DNA of 64,000 nt, from assembly GCA_963797015.1 (NCBI GenBank), contig CAWCNV010000002.1, positions 24,045 to 88,044 on the forward strand. Reading direction: 5' to 3'. The DNA comes from JBBPZA01 sp963797015 (GTDB taxonomy: Bacteria > Actinomycetota > Thermoleophilia > Solirubrobacterales > Solirubrobacteraceae). The notes beneath the pieces are model-generated. The model saw nothing but the letters and a program-made list of their open reading frames with translations. It was not told where the DNA came from and made no database searches. Within the stretch, counting starts at the first letter, position 1, and every line of letters begins with the position of its first letter. A program made the position numbers and the translations under genes. Of the stretch, positions 24,474 through 33,303 are shown piece by piece.

Positions 24474-24503
24474 GGGGCGCCCGGCCGCTCCGCCGGGCGC
24501 CCC
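24474..24503. terminator. Bidirectional hairpin terminator
   Basis: 12-bp perfect stem (GGGGCGCCCGGC, 24474-24485; complement 24492-24503) between the convergent ZIP and ABC permease genes. Confidence 0.75.
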
Positions 24504-24528
24504 GCTTCTGCGCGGACCTGCCGGGGGG

Positions 24529-27180
24529 CTACAGGTCGCGCAGCTCCTCGATCGCCGGGCGGCGCAGCGCGCGCAGTGTCGCCACCCCGGCCGCGGCCAC
24601 GGCTACGACGATGAGGACGAGCATGCCGCCGAGGTAGGTCCACGGGACGGCAAGCACGTCCGGCGGCGGGTCGAACACGCCGGTGAGGACCTTGACCAGC
24701 ATCTCGGAGATCCCCACGGCGATCACCGTGCCCAGCAGCAGCCCTCCGCCGGTGACGAAGGCCGACTCGCTCCACACGAACCCGCCGAGCTGGCGGCTGC
24801 GCGCGCCCAGCGCGCTGGCGATGGCGAACGTCCGCCGGCGTTCCTTGAAGCCGAGCCCGAGCGTCAGGCCCGACGCCGCCGCCGCGAGCACGAGCGCGAA
24901 GCCGAGCTCGACCTTGGTCAGCCCCGACAGCTCGACGGCCGTGAGGTTGGACCCGATGACCTTGCGCTGGTTGACCAGGTCGGTCACCTGCGCCGATGTC
25001 CCGACCCGGGTGCGGATGCGCCCGGCGACCGTCCCCGGGCTGGTCCCGTCGGTCTGCACTAGGAACGCGCCGACGCTGTCGCTTCCCGTCGTCTTGGCCA
25101 CGTAGCCGGCGTTGGCGACGAAGAACGAGTCCTTGGGGGCGGTGGGGAACTCCTTGGCGATGCCGATGTAGTGAAACGCCACGGTCTTGAACTGCTTGGT
25201 CCGGCTGTCCTGCAGGCGTAGGCGCAGCAGGTCGCCGGGGTGCAGCTGGAAGTCCTTGACCGTCTCGGCCGAGACGAGCACACCATCGGGGCGGGCGGCG
25301 AGCGACCGCATGAGCTGCTTGGCCGTCCCGCCCTGGAACCAGCCGTTCTGCAGCTTGCCGGCCGCACCGATCGTCTGCGGCCGCACGCCGTAGAGGTCCT
25401 GCAGGTCGGCGCCGACGTAGGCGAAGCGGTGCTGGAGCGGCTCGACGGTCTGCACGCCGGGCACCTTGGCCAGCCGCGCGGCGCCCTGCGGCCCGACGCG
25501 CACGCCGGGTGACTCGGTGACGGTGACGTCGGCGCCGTTGGACAGCCGCGCGTCGGCCTCGGCCTGCTGCTGGTAGGTGGAGTTGAACACGGCGGTTGAG
25601 CCTGCGAAGGCGGCCGTCAGCGCCACGAGCGTCACGGCGCGCGCGAGCAGCCGCCGCTGGCGTCCCATCGTGGCGGCGACGGTGGGCGACAGCTCGCCGG
25701 CCAGTGGCCGCAACAGCCGCGCCAGGGGCGTGCGGCCGCGGACGAGCACGAGGTCGGCGAGGCGATAGGCGAGCAGTCCGGAGCCGATCCACGCCAGGAC
25801 CGGAGCGAGCAGGGCGTACCAGTTGACCGAGACCTGGGGCACGCCCTCGGGGGCGAGCACGAGCTGGTAGCCGTTCTTGGACGCCTGCCAGTACACGAGC
25901 GCCGAGCCCGCCAGCGCGGCGACGTCCAGGCCGTAGCGCGCCCACCAGGGCGCCCTGTCGCGCCGGCGCGCCATCTGCTGTCGCTGCCCGGCCACGGTCA
26001 GCGAGCGCGCGTCGCGCCACGCGGGCAGCGCGATCGATGCGGCGGCGATCCCGATGCCGGCGGCGGCCGCGCCGCCGGCCCACAGCGCCGCCGCGAGCGT
26101 CCCTGCGCCGAAGCTCGGGGTGCCGAACGCCGCGCTGCCGATGAGCAGCGCGCCCCCCAGGCCGGCGGCCACGCCGATTCCCCCGGCCAGCGCGGTCTCA
26201 CCGAGCGCGACTCGCACCAGCTGGCGCGTCGATGCCCCGCGGGTGCGCAGCAGCGCGGCGTCGCGGCGGCGGCGCTCGCCGCCGGCGGAGGCGATCGACG
26301 CGGTGACCAGGCCGGCGAGGATCGCGCCGGGCACGCCGAGGAAGAGGAACAGCAGCTGTGCATACAGCGCGTCCTGGCGGGCCTTGTCCAGCGCGGTGCC
26401 GAGGTTGTCGCCGACCAGCCCCCTGCCCGCCAGGCGCGTCTCGAGGTTGCGCGCGGCGCCCGAGACCTGCGTGTAGGCCGCGCTCGGGCTGCCAGCGAGG
26501 CGGTGGGAGACCAGGGCGTGCACCTGGGTGGTGACCAGCGCCCCCGTCTCCACTCGCGAGAACAGGCCCTGGGGCAGCAAGACGACGTTGTCGGGGGGCG
26601 CCTGCGGTTGAGCGCCGACCGGGGCGCCGACCTGCTGGAAGAGCGAGTCGGCCGCCGGCAGGTCCACGACCCCGTCGACCCGCACGGGCGCCGACCCACC
26701 GCCGGGGCGCCCGATCGCGATCGTGTCGCCGGGCTTGGCGTGCAGGTTGGCGGCGGTCTGCTGGGCCAGCAGGACGCCCGTGCCGGCGCCCGACAGCGTG
26801 CGGAGTTGGCCGGGGAAGGCGTGGGCGTAGCCGTCGGGCAGTCCGAGCACCTTGCCCGGCCCGGTGCGCTGCGTCGACGCGCCGGTCGTCGCCGTCAGCC
26901 CGGTCGTGGTGGCAAACGACACCGGCAGCGCGCGCGTGACGCCGGGCTGGCGGCGGACCGTGGCGAGCACGTCGCCGGGCTTGGCGCCGTTCTGGGCCTC
27001 GACCTGCCAGTCGACGGGCACGCGGCCGATGGCGCGCTGGGTCATCTTCGACGTGGTCGAGGACAGGAACGTGCCGATCGACGCCAGCAGGGCGACGCCG
27101 AGCGCGACGCCCAGGGCGGTGGACAGCAGGCGGGCGCGGCGGTGGGCGACCAGCCCGCGCAGCCAGGTCAGCGCGACCAT
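24529..27180 (-). CDS. ABC transporter permease with two FtsX/MacB-type modules
   Basis: An 883-residue permease. Module 1: N-terminal helix (LLSTALGVALGVALLASIGTF), a large extracytoplasmic MacB_PCD-like domain (residues about 45-270) and three FtsX helices; module 2 repeats this after about residue 500 and ends with FtsX helices (LGFALVLAAAASGLTLGLGF, TYLGGMLVLIVVAVAAAGVATL). Such duplicated FtsX permeases export or extract lipids, lipoproteins or peptides. ATG at 27180 overlaps the upstream ATPase gene by 13 bp. Last gene of the lipoprotein - ATPase - ATPase - permease operon. Confidence 0.88.
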   Translation of the reverse strand: MVALTWLRGLVAHRRARLLSTALGVALGVALLASIGTFLSSTTSKMTQRAIGRVPVDWQVEAQNGAKPGDVLATVRRQPGVTRALPVSFATTTGLTATTGASTQRTGPGKVLGLPDGYAHAFPGQLRTLSGAGTGVLLAQQTAANLHAKPGDTIAIGRPGGGSAPVRVDGVVDLPAADSLFQQVGAPVGAQPQAPPDNVVLLPQGLFSRVETGALVTTQVHALVSHRLAGSPSAAYTQVSGAARNLETRLAGRGLVGDNLGTALDKARQDALYAQLLFLFLGVPGAILAGLVTASIASAGGERRRRDAALLRTRGASTRQLVRVALGETALAGGIGVAAGLGGALLIGSAAFGTPSFGAGTLAAALWAGGAAAAGIGIAAASIALPAWRDARSLTVAGQRQQMARRRDRAPWWARYGLDVAALAGSALVYWQASKNGYQLVLAPEGVPQVSVNWYALLAPVLAWIGSGLLAYRLADLVLVRGRTPLARLLRPLAGELSPTVAATMGRQRRLLARAVTLVALTAAFAGSTAVFNSTYQQQAEADARLSNGADVTVTESPGVRVGPQGAARLAKVPGVQTVEPLQHRFAYVGADLQDLYGVRPQTIGAAGKLQNGWFQGGTAKQLMRSLAARPDGVLVSAETVKDFQLHPGDLLRLRLQDSRTKQFKTVAFHYIGIAKEFPTAPKDSFFVANAGYVAKTTGSDSVGAFLVQTDGTSPGTVAGRIRTRVGTSAQVTDLVNQRKVIGSNLTAVELSGLTKVELGFALVLAAAASGLTLGLGFKERRRTFAIASALGARSRQLGGFVWSESAFVTGGGLLLGTVIAVGISEMLVKVLTGVFDPPPDVLAVPWTYLGGMLVLIVVAVAAAGVATLRALRRPAIEELRDL

Positions 27181-27860
27181 GCGTGCTCCTTCGGGGTCGA
27201 TGGGATCAGGCGGCCGCTGTGCAGCTCCCAGCGTTCGGGGAGGCGCTCGGCCACGGCGGGGTCGTGGGTGGCGACGACCAGCGCGGCGCCGGAGTGCTCG
27301 GCGGCGGCCAGCAGCACGTCGACCACGGTCGCGCCGCTGGCTCGGTCGAGCTGGCCGGTGGGCTCGTCGGCGAGGATGAGCTCGGCGTCGCCTGCCAGCG
27401 CGCGCGCGACGGCCACGCGCTGTGCCTGGCCGCCGGAGATCTCCTCGGGCAGCTTGTCGCGCAGGTCCAAGAGCTCCAACAGCTCGAGCGCGGCGCGCGC
27501 TGCGAGGTGCGCGTCGCGGTCGGCCATGCCCGACAGGACGAGCGGCAGGGCGACGTTCTCCTCGACGGTCAGCGGCGGTAGGAGGCTGGGGCCCTGGAAG
27601 ACGACGGCGACGCGGCCGGGGCGCAGGGCGTCGCGGCCGCCGATCGCCGGCCAGCTGACCTCGCCCGTCGTCGGCTCGTCGAGGCCGGCCATGAGGTGCA
27701 GCAGCGTCGACTTGCCCGAGCCGGAGGGTCCGACCAGCGCGATGCGCCCGGCGGGCGGCACCTCGCAGTCGGTGGGTTGCAGGGCGACGGTGGCGGCAGG
27801 CCCCTCGCTGTAGGTGCGGGCGGCGCCCACGCAGCGCACCAGCGGGTCGCCGGCACTCAT
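27168..27860 (-). CDS. ABC transporter ATPase (MacB/LolD type)
   Basis: A 230-residue nucleotide-binding subunit with Walker A (GPSGSGKST), Q-loop (VVFQGPSLL), signature EISGGQAQRVAVARAL, Walker B (LILADEPTGQLD) and H-loop (ATHDP). Its overlap with the permease stop/start region implies they form one complex. It is one of two consecutive, different ATPases in the operon, so the transporter may be a heterodimer matching the two-module permease; inference. Confidence 0.92.
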   Translation of the reverse strand: MSAGDPLVRCVGAARTYSEGPAATVALQPTDCEVPPAGRIALVGPSGSGKSTLLHLMAGLDEPTTGEVSWPAIGGRDALRPGRVAVVFQGPSLLPPLTVEENVALPLVLSGMADRDAHLAARAALELLELLDLRDKLPEEISGGQAQRVAVARALAGDAELILADEPTGQLDRASGATVVDVLLAAAEHSGAALVVATHDPAVAERLPERWELHSGRLIPSTPKEHAWSR

Positions 27861-28522
27861 GCCTCGACCCTCCCGTCGCGCAGGCGGATCTCGCGATCGG
27901 CGACGGCGGCAACGCCGGGGGAGTGGGTGACTACGACCACGGCGGCGCCGCCGGCCGCGCGCTCGCGCAGCAGGTCGAGCACGCGCAGCGCGGTGACCTC
28001 GTCGAGCTCGCCGGTGGGCTCGTCGGCGAGCACGATCGGCGGGTCGTTGGCCAGCGCGGTGGCCAGGCCGGCGCGCGCAAGCTCGCCGCCCGACAGCTGC
28101 CCGGGACGGGCGTGCGCGCGATGCGCGATGCCGCAGCGCTCAAGGACCGTCGCGCGCCAGGCGCCGTCGGTCCTGCGGCCGCCGAGGCGTTGCGCCAGCG
28201 CGACGTTGTCGGCGATCGACAGGTGTCCGACCAGGTTGGCCTGCTGGTAGAGCACGCCCAGGCGCCGCGCGCGCACCGCGGCGCGCTCCTCCTCGGGGCG
28301 GCGCGACAGCCGCTCTCCGGCGACACGCACCATCCCGCCATCGGGCTCGTCGAGCCCGGCGAGGCAGGAAAGCAGCGTGGACTTGCCGGAGCCCGAGGGC
28401 CCGGTGACGGCGACGACCTCTCCCTCGACCACGGCGAGGGACACGCCTTGCAGGGCGAGGGTCTCGTCGTCGCCGGCATGGAAGAAGCGATACAGGCTCT
28501 CGGCCTCGAGGACGGCGGTCAT
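27857..28522 (-). CDS. ABC transporter ATPase (second subunit)
   Basis: A 221-residue ATPase: Walker A GPSGSGKST, Q-loop VLYQQANLV, signature QLSGGELARAGLA, Walker B IVLADEPTGELD, H-loop VTHSP. ATG at 28522 overlaps the stop of the lipoprotein gene (ATGA), and its own stop overlaps the next ATPase start. It differs substantially from the neighbouring ATPase, which argues against a recent duplication. Confidence 0.92.
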   Translation of the reverse strand: MTAVLEAESLYRFFHAGDDETLALQGVSLAVVEGEVVAVTGPSGSGKSTLLSCLAGLDEPDGGMVRVAGERLSRRPEEERAAVRARRLGVLYQQANLVGHLSIADNVALAQRLGGRRTDGAWRATVLERCGIAHRAHARPGQLSGGELARAGLATALANDPPIVLADEPTGELDEVTALRVLDLLRERAAGGAAVVVVTHSPGVAAVADREIRLRDGRVEA

Positions 28523-29118
28523 GTCGTCCACCGCACCGAGTCGGTGATGATCCGCCACGGGTCGACGTTGTCGGCGCCCTTGGGGCCCGACAGCGTCAGC
28601 ACCACGTCGCTGCCCTTGTGGAAGAAGACGTAGCGCTCGACCGCATCCTGGCCGGTCTTGCCCGTCACCGCGTTGGGCTTGGCGGCGGCAAGGTAGGTGA
28701 TGCGCACGGCGGTGCCGGCCCTGCGGCCCACCGCGCTGACCGTGCCGGGCTGAAAGCCCCTGACCGTCCGGGCCAGCTTGGGCACCTCGGTCTGCCTGGC
28801 CTCGCGAACGGTCAGCGGCGCCTGCGCCGAGACCGCCTCGAAACGGATCGTGTTGAGCTTGTCGGTGAAGCTGACCGCGTGGCTCGACGTGCTCTGCGAC
28901 CAGCCCTCGGGGACCCTCACGGTAAACCCGCCACGCGGCGAGGAGAACGGCACGTAGGCCTGGTTGTCGGGGATGTCACCGGCCGGATTGACCTCCGGGG
29001 CGTTGGGGTTGGCCGGCTTGGTCGAGCTCGTGCCGCCGGACGACGACCCGGCGCCGCAGCCGGCCGCGGCCAGCGCCAGGGCCGCCGCGCCGGCGGCGAG
29101 GACGGGACGGGTCTGCAT
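28519..29118 (-). CDS. Lipoprotein associated with the ABC exporter
   Basis: A 199-residue protein with a lipoprotein signal peptide (LAAGAAALALAAAGCGAG), a Ser/Thr/Pro/Asn linker and a domain beginning VPFSSPRGGFTVRVPEGW, reminiscent of the PsbP/Mog1 alpha-beta-alpha fold seen in bacterial lipoproteins (inference from the GFTVRVPEGW motif). Strong SD (CAGGAG) before the ATG at 29118. First gene of the exporter operon, divergent from the response regulator at 29250; the 131-bp spacer holds GGTCAA repeats, so the neighbouring two-component system probably controls it. Confidence 0.8.
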   Translation of the reverse strand: MQTRPVLAAGAAALALAAAGCGAGSSSGGTSSTKPANPNAPEVNPAGDIPDNQAYVPFSSPRGGFTVRVPEGWSQSTSSHAVSFTDKLNTIRFEAVSAQAPLTVREARQTEVPKLARTVRGFQPGTVSAVGRRAGTAVRITYLAAAKPNAVTGKTGQDAVERYVFFHKGSDVVLTLSGPKGADNVDPWRIITDSVRWTT

Positions 29119-29170
29119 GGTGGCTCCTGTGGCGTTGTGGTCCATGACGGTCGCGACCGTCGCAGGGCCG

Positions 29171-29209
29171 GGTCAACGCCGCGCCCACGCCAGGTCAACG
29201 CCGGGTCAA
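29171..29209. promoter_or_regulatory. GGTCAA direct-repeat array in divergent promoter region
   Basis: GGTCAA begins at 29171, 29193 and 29204 (steps of 22 and 11 bp); the first two continue identically as GGTCAACGCC. Helical phasing of 11 bp suits OmpR-family binding between the exporter operon and the regulator gene. Confidence 0.55.
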
Positions 29210-29249
29210 ACCTGGCCGCGCACGCCCACGCGCGACGTACGCTGCTGGC

Positions 29250-29930
29250 ATGCCATCGTCGGGGATCCTGGTCGTCGAGGACGACGAGGCCATCGCCTCG
29301 GGCCTCGTTCGCGTGCTGGGCACTCAGGGCTACGCCGTGCGCCGCCTGGCCCGGGGCCGGCCGGCGCTGGCCGCGGCCGGCGACGACATCGGCCTCGTCG
29401 TCCTCGACCTCGGCCTGCCCGACGTCGACGGCATCGACGTCTGCCGGCGCCTGCGCGGCGCCCGCCCGGACCTCGCCATCCTGATCCTCTCCGCGCGCGA
29501 CCAGGAGCTCGACGTCGTCGCCGGCCTCGACGCCGGCGCCGACGACTACCTCGTCAAGCCGTTCCGCCTGTCCGAGCTCCTGGCCCGTGTCCGCGCCCAC
29601 CTGCGCCGCGCGACCTCCTCCGAGCCGGCCGTCCCCAACGCGCCGCTGCGCGCAGGAGACCTCGCCGTCGACATAGCCGCCCGGCGTGCCTGGCGCGGCG
29701 ACGAGGAGCTCGCGCTGAGGCCCAAGGAGTTCGACCTGCTCGCCCTGCTCGTCACCGAAGCGGGCCGCGCGGTGACGCGCGAGCGGATCATGCGCGAGGT
29801 CTGGGACACCGAGTGGATGGGCTCGACCAAGACGCTGGACACCCACGTCCTCAGCCTGCGCCAGAAGCTCGGCGACGCCGAGGCGATCACCACCCTGCGA
29901 GGCGTGGGGTACCGCTTCGAGGCCTCATGA
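29250..29930 (+). CDS. OmpR-family response regulator
   Basis: A 226-residue regulator: VVEDDEAI acidic pair, phospho-acceptor Asp in VVLDLGLPD, Ser in LILSARD, Lys in LVKPFRL; winged helix with LRPKEFDLLALLV, TKTLDTHVLSLRQKLG and TLRGVGYRFEAS. Its stop overlaps the kinase start (ATGA at 29927-29930). Divergent to the ABC exporter operon with shared direct repeats, so it most likely regulates both itself and the exporter; this layout resembles Bce/Cse-type detoxification modules. Confidence 0.93.
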   Translation: MPSSGILVVEDDEAIASGLVRVLGTQGYAVRRLARGRPALAAAGDDIGLVVLDLGLPDVDGIDVCRRLRGARPDLAILILSARDQELDVVAGLDAGADDYLVKPFRLSELLARVRAHLRRATSSEPAVPNAPLRAGDLAVDIAARRAWRGDEELALRPKEFDLLALLVTEAGRAVTRERIMREVWDTEWMGSTKTLDTHVLSLRQKLGDAEAITTLRGVGYRFEAS

Positions 29931-31222
29931 GGCGCCGGCTGGCCATCGCCATCGCAGCCGTGGCCGCGGTCGCGGTGGTGCTCTTCGCCGTGCCCCTCGC
30001 CGTGGTCCTGCAACGCGGCTACCGCGACGAGGACCTCCTGCGCCTCCAGCGCGACACCGTGGCCGCCACGCGCCAGATCGACCTGGGCGCCCAGCCCGGC
30101 GACCCGGTGGAGCTCCCACGGACCGCAGACCAGCTGGCCGTCTACGACCTCGCGGGACGACGCATCGCCGGCAGCGGACCGCCCGTCGCCGACCGCGTGG
30201 TGGGCGCCGCGCTGAGATCGACCCGCCCGTCCGAGCGCGCGCGCGATGGCCTGCTCGTGGTCGCCGTACCGCTGCTGTCCAACGAACGCATCACCGGCGC
30301 GGTCCGGGCGGCGCGCGCCGACACGGGCGCCACCCGGGACACGAGGCGGGCATGGCTCCTGCTCGGAGCGATCGCGGCCGCCCTCGTCGTCCTCGCGGTC
30401 ATGGCGGCGCTGGTCCTCGGCCGCCGGCTCGCGGCGCCGCTCGAGCGCCTGGCCGACGCGGCACGGCGGCTCGGCGACGGTGACTTCTCCGTGCGAGCGC
30501 CGCGCTCGGACGTCGGCGAGGTGGACGCCGTCGGCCGCGCGCTCGACACGACGGCCAGCCGACTCGACGAGCTCGTCACCCGCGAGCGAGCGTTCAGCGC
30601 CGACGCCTCGCACCAACTGCGCACCCCGCTCGCCGCGCTGCGCATCGAGCTCGAGTCGATTGAGCTGCGCGGCGATCCACCCCCCGAGCTGCGGGCGGCC
30701 CTCGCCCAGGTCGACCGCCTGCAGAGCACGATCGACACGCTGCTCGCCGTCGCCCGCGACGCACCGCGCCAGCCGCACGTCGCCGACCTCGCCGTCCTGC
30801 TCGACGACCTGGAAACGCGCTGGCGCGGCGCCCTGGCAGCGGACAGCCGACCGTTGCGCACGCGAATCCTTGCCGCCCACCCCGAGGTCTGGGCCGCACC
30901 GCGGGTGGTGGGCGAGATCCTCGACGTGCTGCTTGACAACGCCCGGCAACACGGCCGCGGCGAGGTCACGATCACCGCGCGCGACGCGGCGGGGTTGATC
31001 GCCATCGAGATCACCGACGACGGGCCGGGGTTCGCCCAGGACCCCGAGTACGCCTTCGAGCGCCGAGGCACCTCCGGCGATGGCCACGGCATCGGCCTCG
31101 CGCTCGCCAGGTCGCTGGCCAACGCCGAGGGAGGGCGGCTCGACGTCACCGACCGCGGGCCCCACCCGGTCATACGCCTGCTCCTGCCGCGCGCCGACGC
31201 CGATCCCGCCGGGCCGGGCTGA
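29927..31222 (+). CDS. Sensor histidine kinase paired with 29250
   Basis: A 431-residue kinase: TM1 (IAIAAVAAVAVVLFAVPLAVVL), an extracytoplasmic sensor of about 100 residues, TM2 (WLLLGAIAAALVVLAVMAALVLG), HAMP, HisKA with DASHQLRTP (His about 228; Gln replaces the usual Glu after the phospho-acceptor His) and ATPase boxes (DVLLDNARQHG, DDGPGF, GHGIGLALARSL). The SHQLRTP variant occurs in many actinobacterial kinases. Translationally coupled to the regulator. Confidence 0.92.
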   Translation: MRRRLAIAIAAVAAVAVVLFAVPLAVVLQRGYRDEDLLRLQRDTVAATRQIDLGAQPGDPVELPRTADQLAVYDLAGRRIAGSGPPVADRVVGAALRSTRPSERARDGLLVVAVPLLSNERITGAVRAARADTGATRDTRRAWLLLGAIAAALVVLAVMAALVLGRRLAAPLERLADAARRLGDGDFSVRAPRSDVGEVDAVGRALDTTASRLDELVTRERAFSADASHQLRTPLAALRIELESIELRGDPPPELRAALAQVDRLQSTIDTLLAVARDAPRQPHVADLAVLLDDLETRWRGALAADSRPLRTRILAAHPEVWAAPRVVGEILDVLLDNARQHGRGEVTITARDAAGLIAIEITDDGPGFAQDPEYAFERRGTSGDGHGIGLALARSLANAEGGRLDVTDRGPHPVIRLLLPRADADPAGPG

Positions 31223-31291
31223 GCCAGCCCGCGCGCCGGGAGCTCGTGCGCCACCGGCGGCCGGCACCCTTCGCTGTTCACGGCAGCTTCC

Positions 31292-31507
31292 TCAGCGCCG
31301 GCCGGGGAGCGGGATCCGCGGCAGCCGCGGTCGCGCGCGCCACGCGCTCCTGGCTCGCTGCCCCAGAGTCGTCGGGCGCTGAGCGCGGCCAGGGTCCAGG
31401 TCCGCGCCGCACAGCGCGCAGCCGGCAGCGAACGGGCTGACGCGCTCACCGCAGCGAGGGCAGACGTGAGGACCCCGAGCGGGCACCACGTCACCTCGAG
31501 CGATCAC
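31292..31507 (-). CDS. Small zinc-ribbon protein
   Basis: A 71-residue protein with a double Cys knuckle, CPRCGERVSPFAAGCALCGADL, a zinc-ribbon pattern, followed by a basic Arg/Pro tail. GTG start at 31507. Such short zinc-ribbon proteins are common in actinobacteria; no function is assigned. It lies alone between the kinase and the orphan response regulator. Confidence 0.6.
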   Translation of the reverse strand: MIARGDVVPARGPHVCPRCGERVSPFAAGCALCGADLDPGRAQRPTTLGQRARSAWRARPRLPRIPLPGRR

Positions 31508-31685
31508 GCGGCCGCGCGCGCGGGTTGGTGAGCGGCGAGCGGCTGCTGCGATGGGAGCGGAGGACGGTCATGCTGGCTGCGTTGTCTCTCGGTCGATGGA
31601 GGACGGTGATGGTCTCGCGTGCCGATGAGCGGCGGATGAAAGGCCGGCGGTCACGTGCGCGGCGACCAGGCACCATCCGCGAGGA

Positions 31686-31701
31686 CTCATCAGGCGCTCA
31701 T
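31686..31701 (+). promoter_or_regulatory. PHO-box-like direct repeat upstream of the orphan response regulator
   Basis: CTCATCAGGCGCTCAT, 14/16 identical to the box before the orphan kinase (6762-6777) and 23 bp from the ATG at 31725; CACACT seven bases before the ATG could be the -10. Confidence 0.55.
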
Positions 31702-31724
31702 GATCACGGTGCACACTGCCCGGC

Positions 31725-32414
31725 ATGCGTGTCCTCGTCGTCGAAGACGAAGTGAAGATGGCCAGCCTGATACGTCGCGGCCTCAAGGGCGACGGCATGG
31801 CCGTCGACGTGGCCATCAAGGGCGAGGACGCCCTCTGGATGGCCGGCGCGACGGCGTACGACGCGATCATCCTCGACGTCATGCTGCCCGGCATGGACGG
31901 CTTCGAGGTCTGCCGAAAGCTGCGCGAGGACGCGGTATGGGCGCCGGTGCTCATGCTCACAGCCCGTGACGCCGTCGAGGATCGCGCGCAGGGCCTGGAT
32001 ACCGGAGCCGACGACTATCTCATCAAGCCGTTCTCGTTCGTCGAGCTGTCCGCACGGCTGCGCGCCCTCGTACGCCGCGGCGCGGTCGAACGGCCCACCG
32101 TCCTGCGCGCGGGAGACCTGCAGCTCGATCCATCCTCAAAGCGCGTCCGGCGTGGCAACAGCGACATCTCGCTGTCCGCCAAGGAATACGCCCTCCTGGA
32201 GACGTTCATGCGCCGGCCGGGCGAGATCCTCGATCGCTTCCAGCTGCTCGAACACGCGTGGGACTACGAATACGAGAATCGCTCCAACATCGTCGACGTC
32301 TACGTGCGCTATCTGCGCGAGAAGGTCGATCGACCCTTCGGCGTGGAATCGATCGAGACCGTTCGCGGAGCTGGTTACCGGTTTCGCGCTGACGGTGGGC
32401 GGTCCCACGACTAA
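31725..32414 (+). CDS. Orphan OmpR-family response regulator
   Basis: A 229-residue regulator: VVEDEVKM, phospho-Asp in IILDVMLPG, Thr in MLTARD, Lys in LIKPFSF; winged helix with LSAKEYALLETFM, NIVDVYVRYLREKVD and TVRGAGYRF. No kinase is adjacent on either side, unlike the other complete regulators of this window. The upstream direct repeat ties it to the orphan kinase at 6802 and to other PHO-box-like genes; it could be autoregulatory. No SD sequence, consistent with a leaderless mRNA. Confidence 0.92.
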   Translation: MRVLVVEDEVKMASLIRRGLKGDGMAVDVAIKGEDALWMAGATAYDAIILDVMLPGMDGFEVCRKLREDAVWAPVLMLTARDAVEDRAQGLDTGADDYLIKPFSFVELSARLRALVRRGAVERPTVLRAGDLQLDPSSKRVRRGNSDISLSAKEYALLETFMRRPGEILDRFQLLEHAWDYEYENRSNIVDVYVRYLREKVDRPFGVESIETVRGAGYRFRADGGRSHD

Positions 32415-32562
32415 CGCCGTCCGCCGCTGGTCAAGGCGGCGCTGCCATCTGCGCACCAGCGAGGAGCGTCGAGCGACGCATCCTTGCCGAGTCGAAACGG
32501 TCCGTGCGGGACGAGAACCAGTGCCGCTGTGGCGCGCGCGTTCGCGTTGGGGGCGCGGTGGT

Positions 32563-33303
32563 TCAGCGCGTGGCGTGTTGGCTGCTCGGCGCGCCCGGGC
32601 TTGCCGCTGCGGAGGGGTCGGGGTGGTGGCCTGGGTCGTTGCGGACGGTGGTGAACGACTGCCAGCTGATGCGCAGGATCACGACTGTGATGATCAGGCC
32701 GATGATCGGGTCGCCGATGTTGAGGCCGAGCGCGACGACGATTGCGCTGGCGACGACGGCGAGGCTGACGAAGCCGTCGGTGCGGGCGTGGTTGCCGTCG
32801 GCGATCAGTGCGGGGCTGTTGAGGTTGCGGCCGGCGCGCAGGCGGACCTGGGCGGCGATCTCGTTGCCGAGGAAGCCGATTGCGCCGGCGGCGGCCAGCG
32901 CGCCGAGGTGGTCGATCTGCTGGGGGTTGACGAGGCGGTCGATCGCTTCGGCGGCGGCGACGCAGGCGCTGATGAAGATGGTTGCGACGACGAAGTAGCC
33001 GGCGCGTTTCTCGGCCGGAAAGGAGCGCAGCAGGAACGCGGCGCCGAGCGGGATGGCGGTGAGCGCGTCGCCGAAGTTGTGGATCAAGTCGGCGAGCAGC
33101 GCGACGCTGGATGTCGCGACGAACACCGCGACCTGCGCGAGCGCGGTGACCAGCAGCACCGCGAGACTGAGCGAGACGGCGCGCAGCCCGGCCTTGGATC
33201 GCTTGATCGAGGCGTCCACGAGGCCGTGGCTGTGACCGTGGCCGCCGCCGTGGCTGTGCGCATGACCGTGATCGTGCGGGTGGTCGTGGTCGTGGGTGCT
33301 CAT
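32563..33303 (-). CDS. CDF-family cation efflux transporter
   Basis: A 246-residue protein: His-rich N-terminus (HDHDHPHDHGHAHSHGGG), six helices, and the two metal-site HxxxD motifs LIHNFGDAL (helix 2) and GNHARTDGF (helix 5). CDF proteins export Zn, Co or Cd by proton antiport. The C-terminal cytoplasmic domain typical of 300-residue relatives is absent; the protein ends shortly after helix 6 with a His/Pro/Ala tail. ATG overlaps the stop of the ArsR repressor gene (ATGA), forming a repressor-exporter operon. Confidence 0.9.
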   Translation of the reverse strand: MSTHDHDHPHDHGHAHSHGGGHGHSHGLVDASIKRSKAGLRAVSLSLAVLLVTALAQVAVFVATSSVALLADLIHNFGDALTAIPLGAAFLLRSFPAEKRAGYFVVATIFISACVAAAEAIDRLVNPQQIDHLGALAAAGAIGFLGNEIAAQVRLRAGRNLNSPALIADGNHARTDGFVSLAVVASAIVVALGLNIGDPIIGLIITVVILRISWQSFTTVRNDPGHHPDPSAAASPGAPSSQHATR

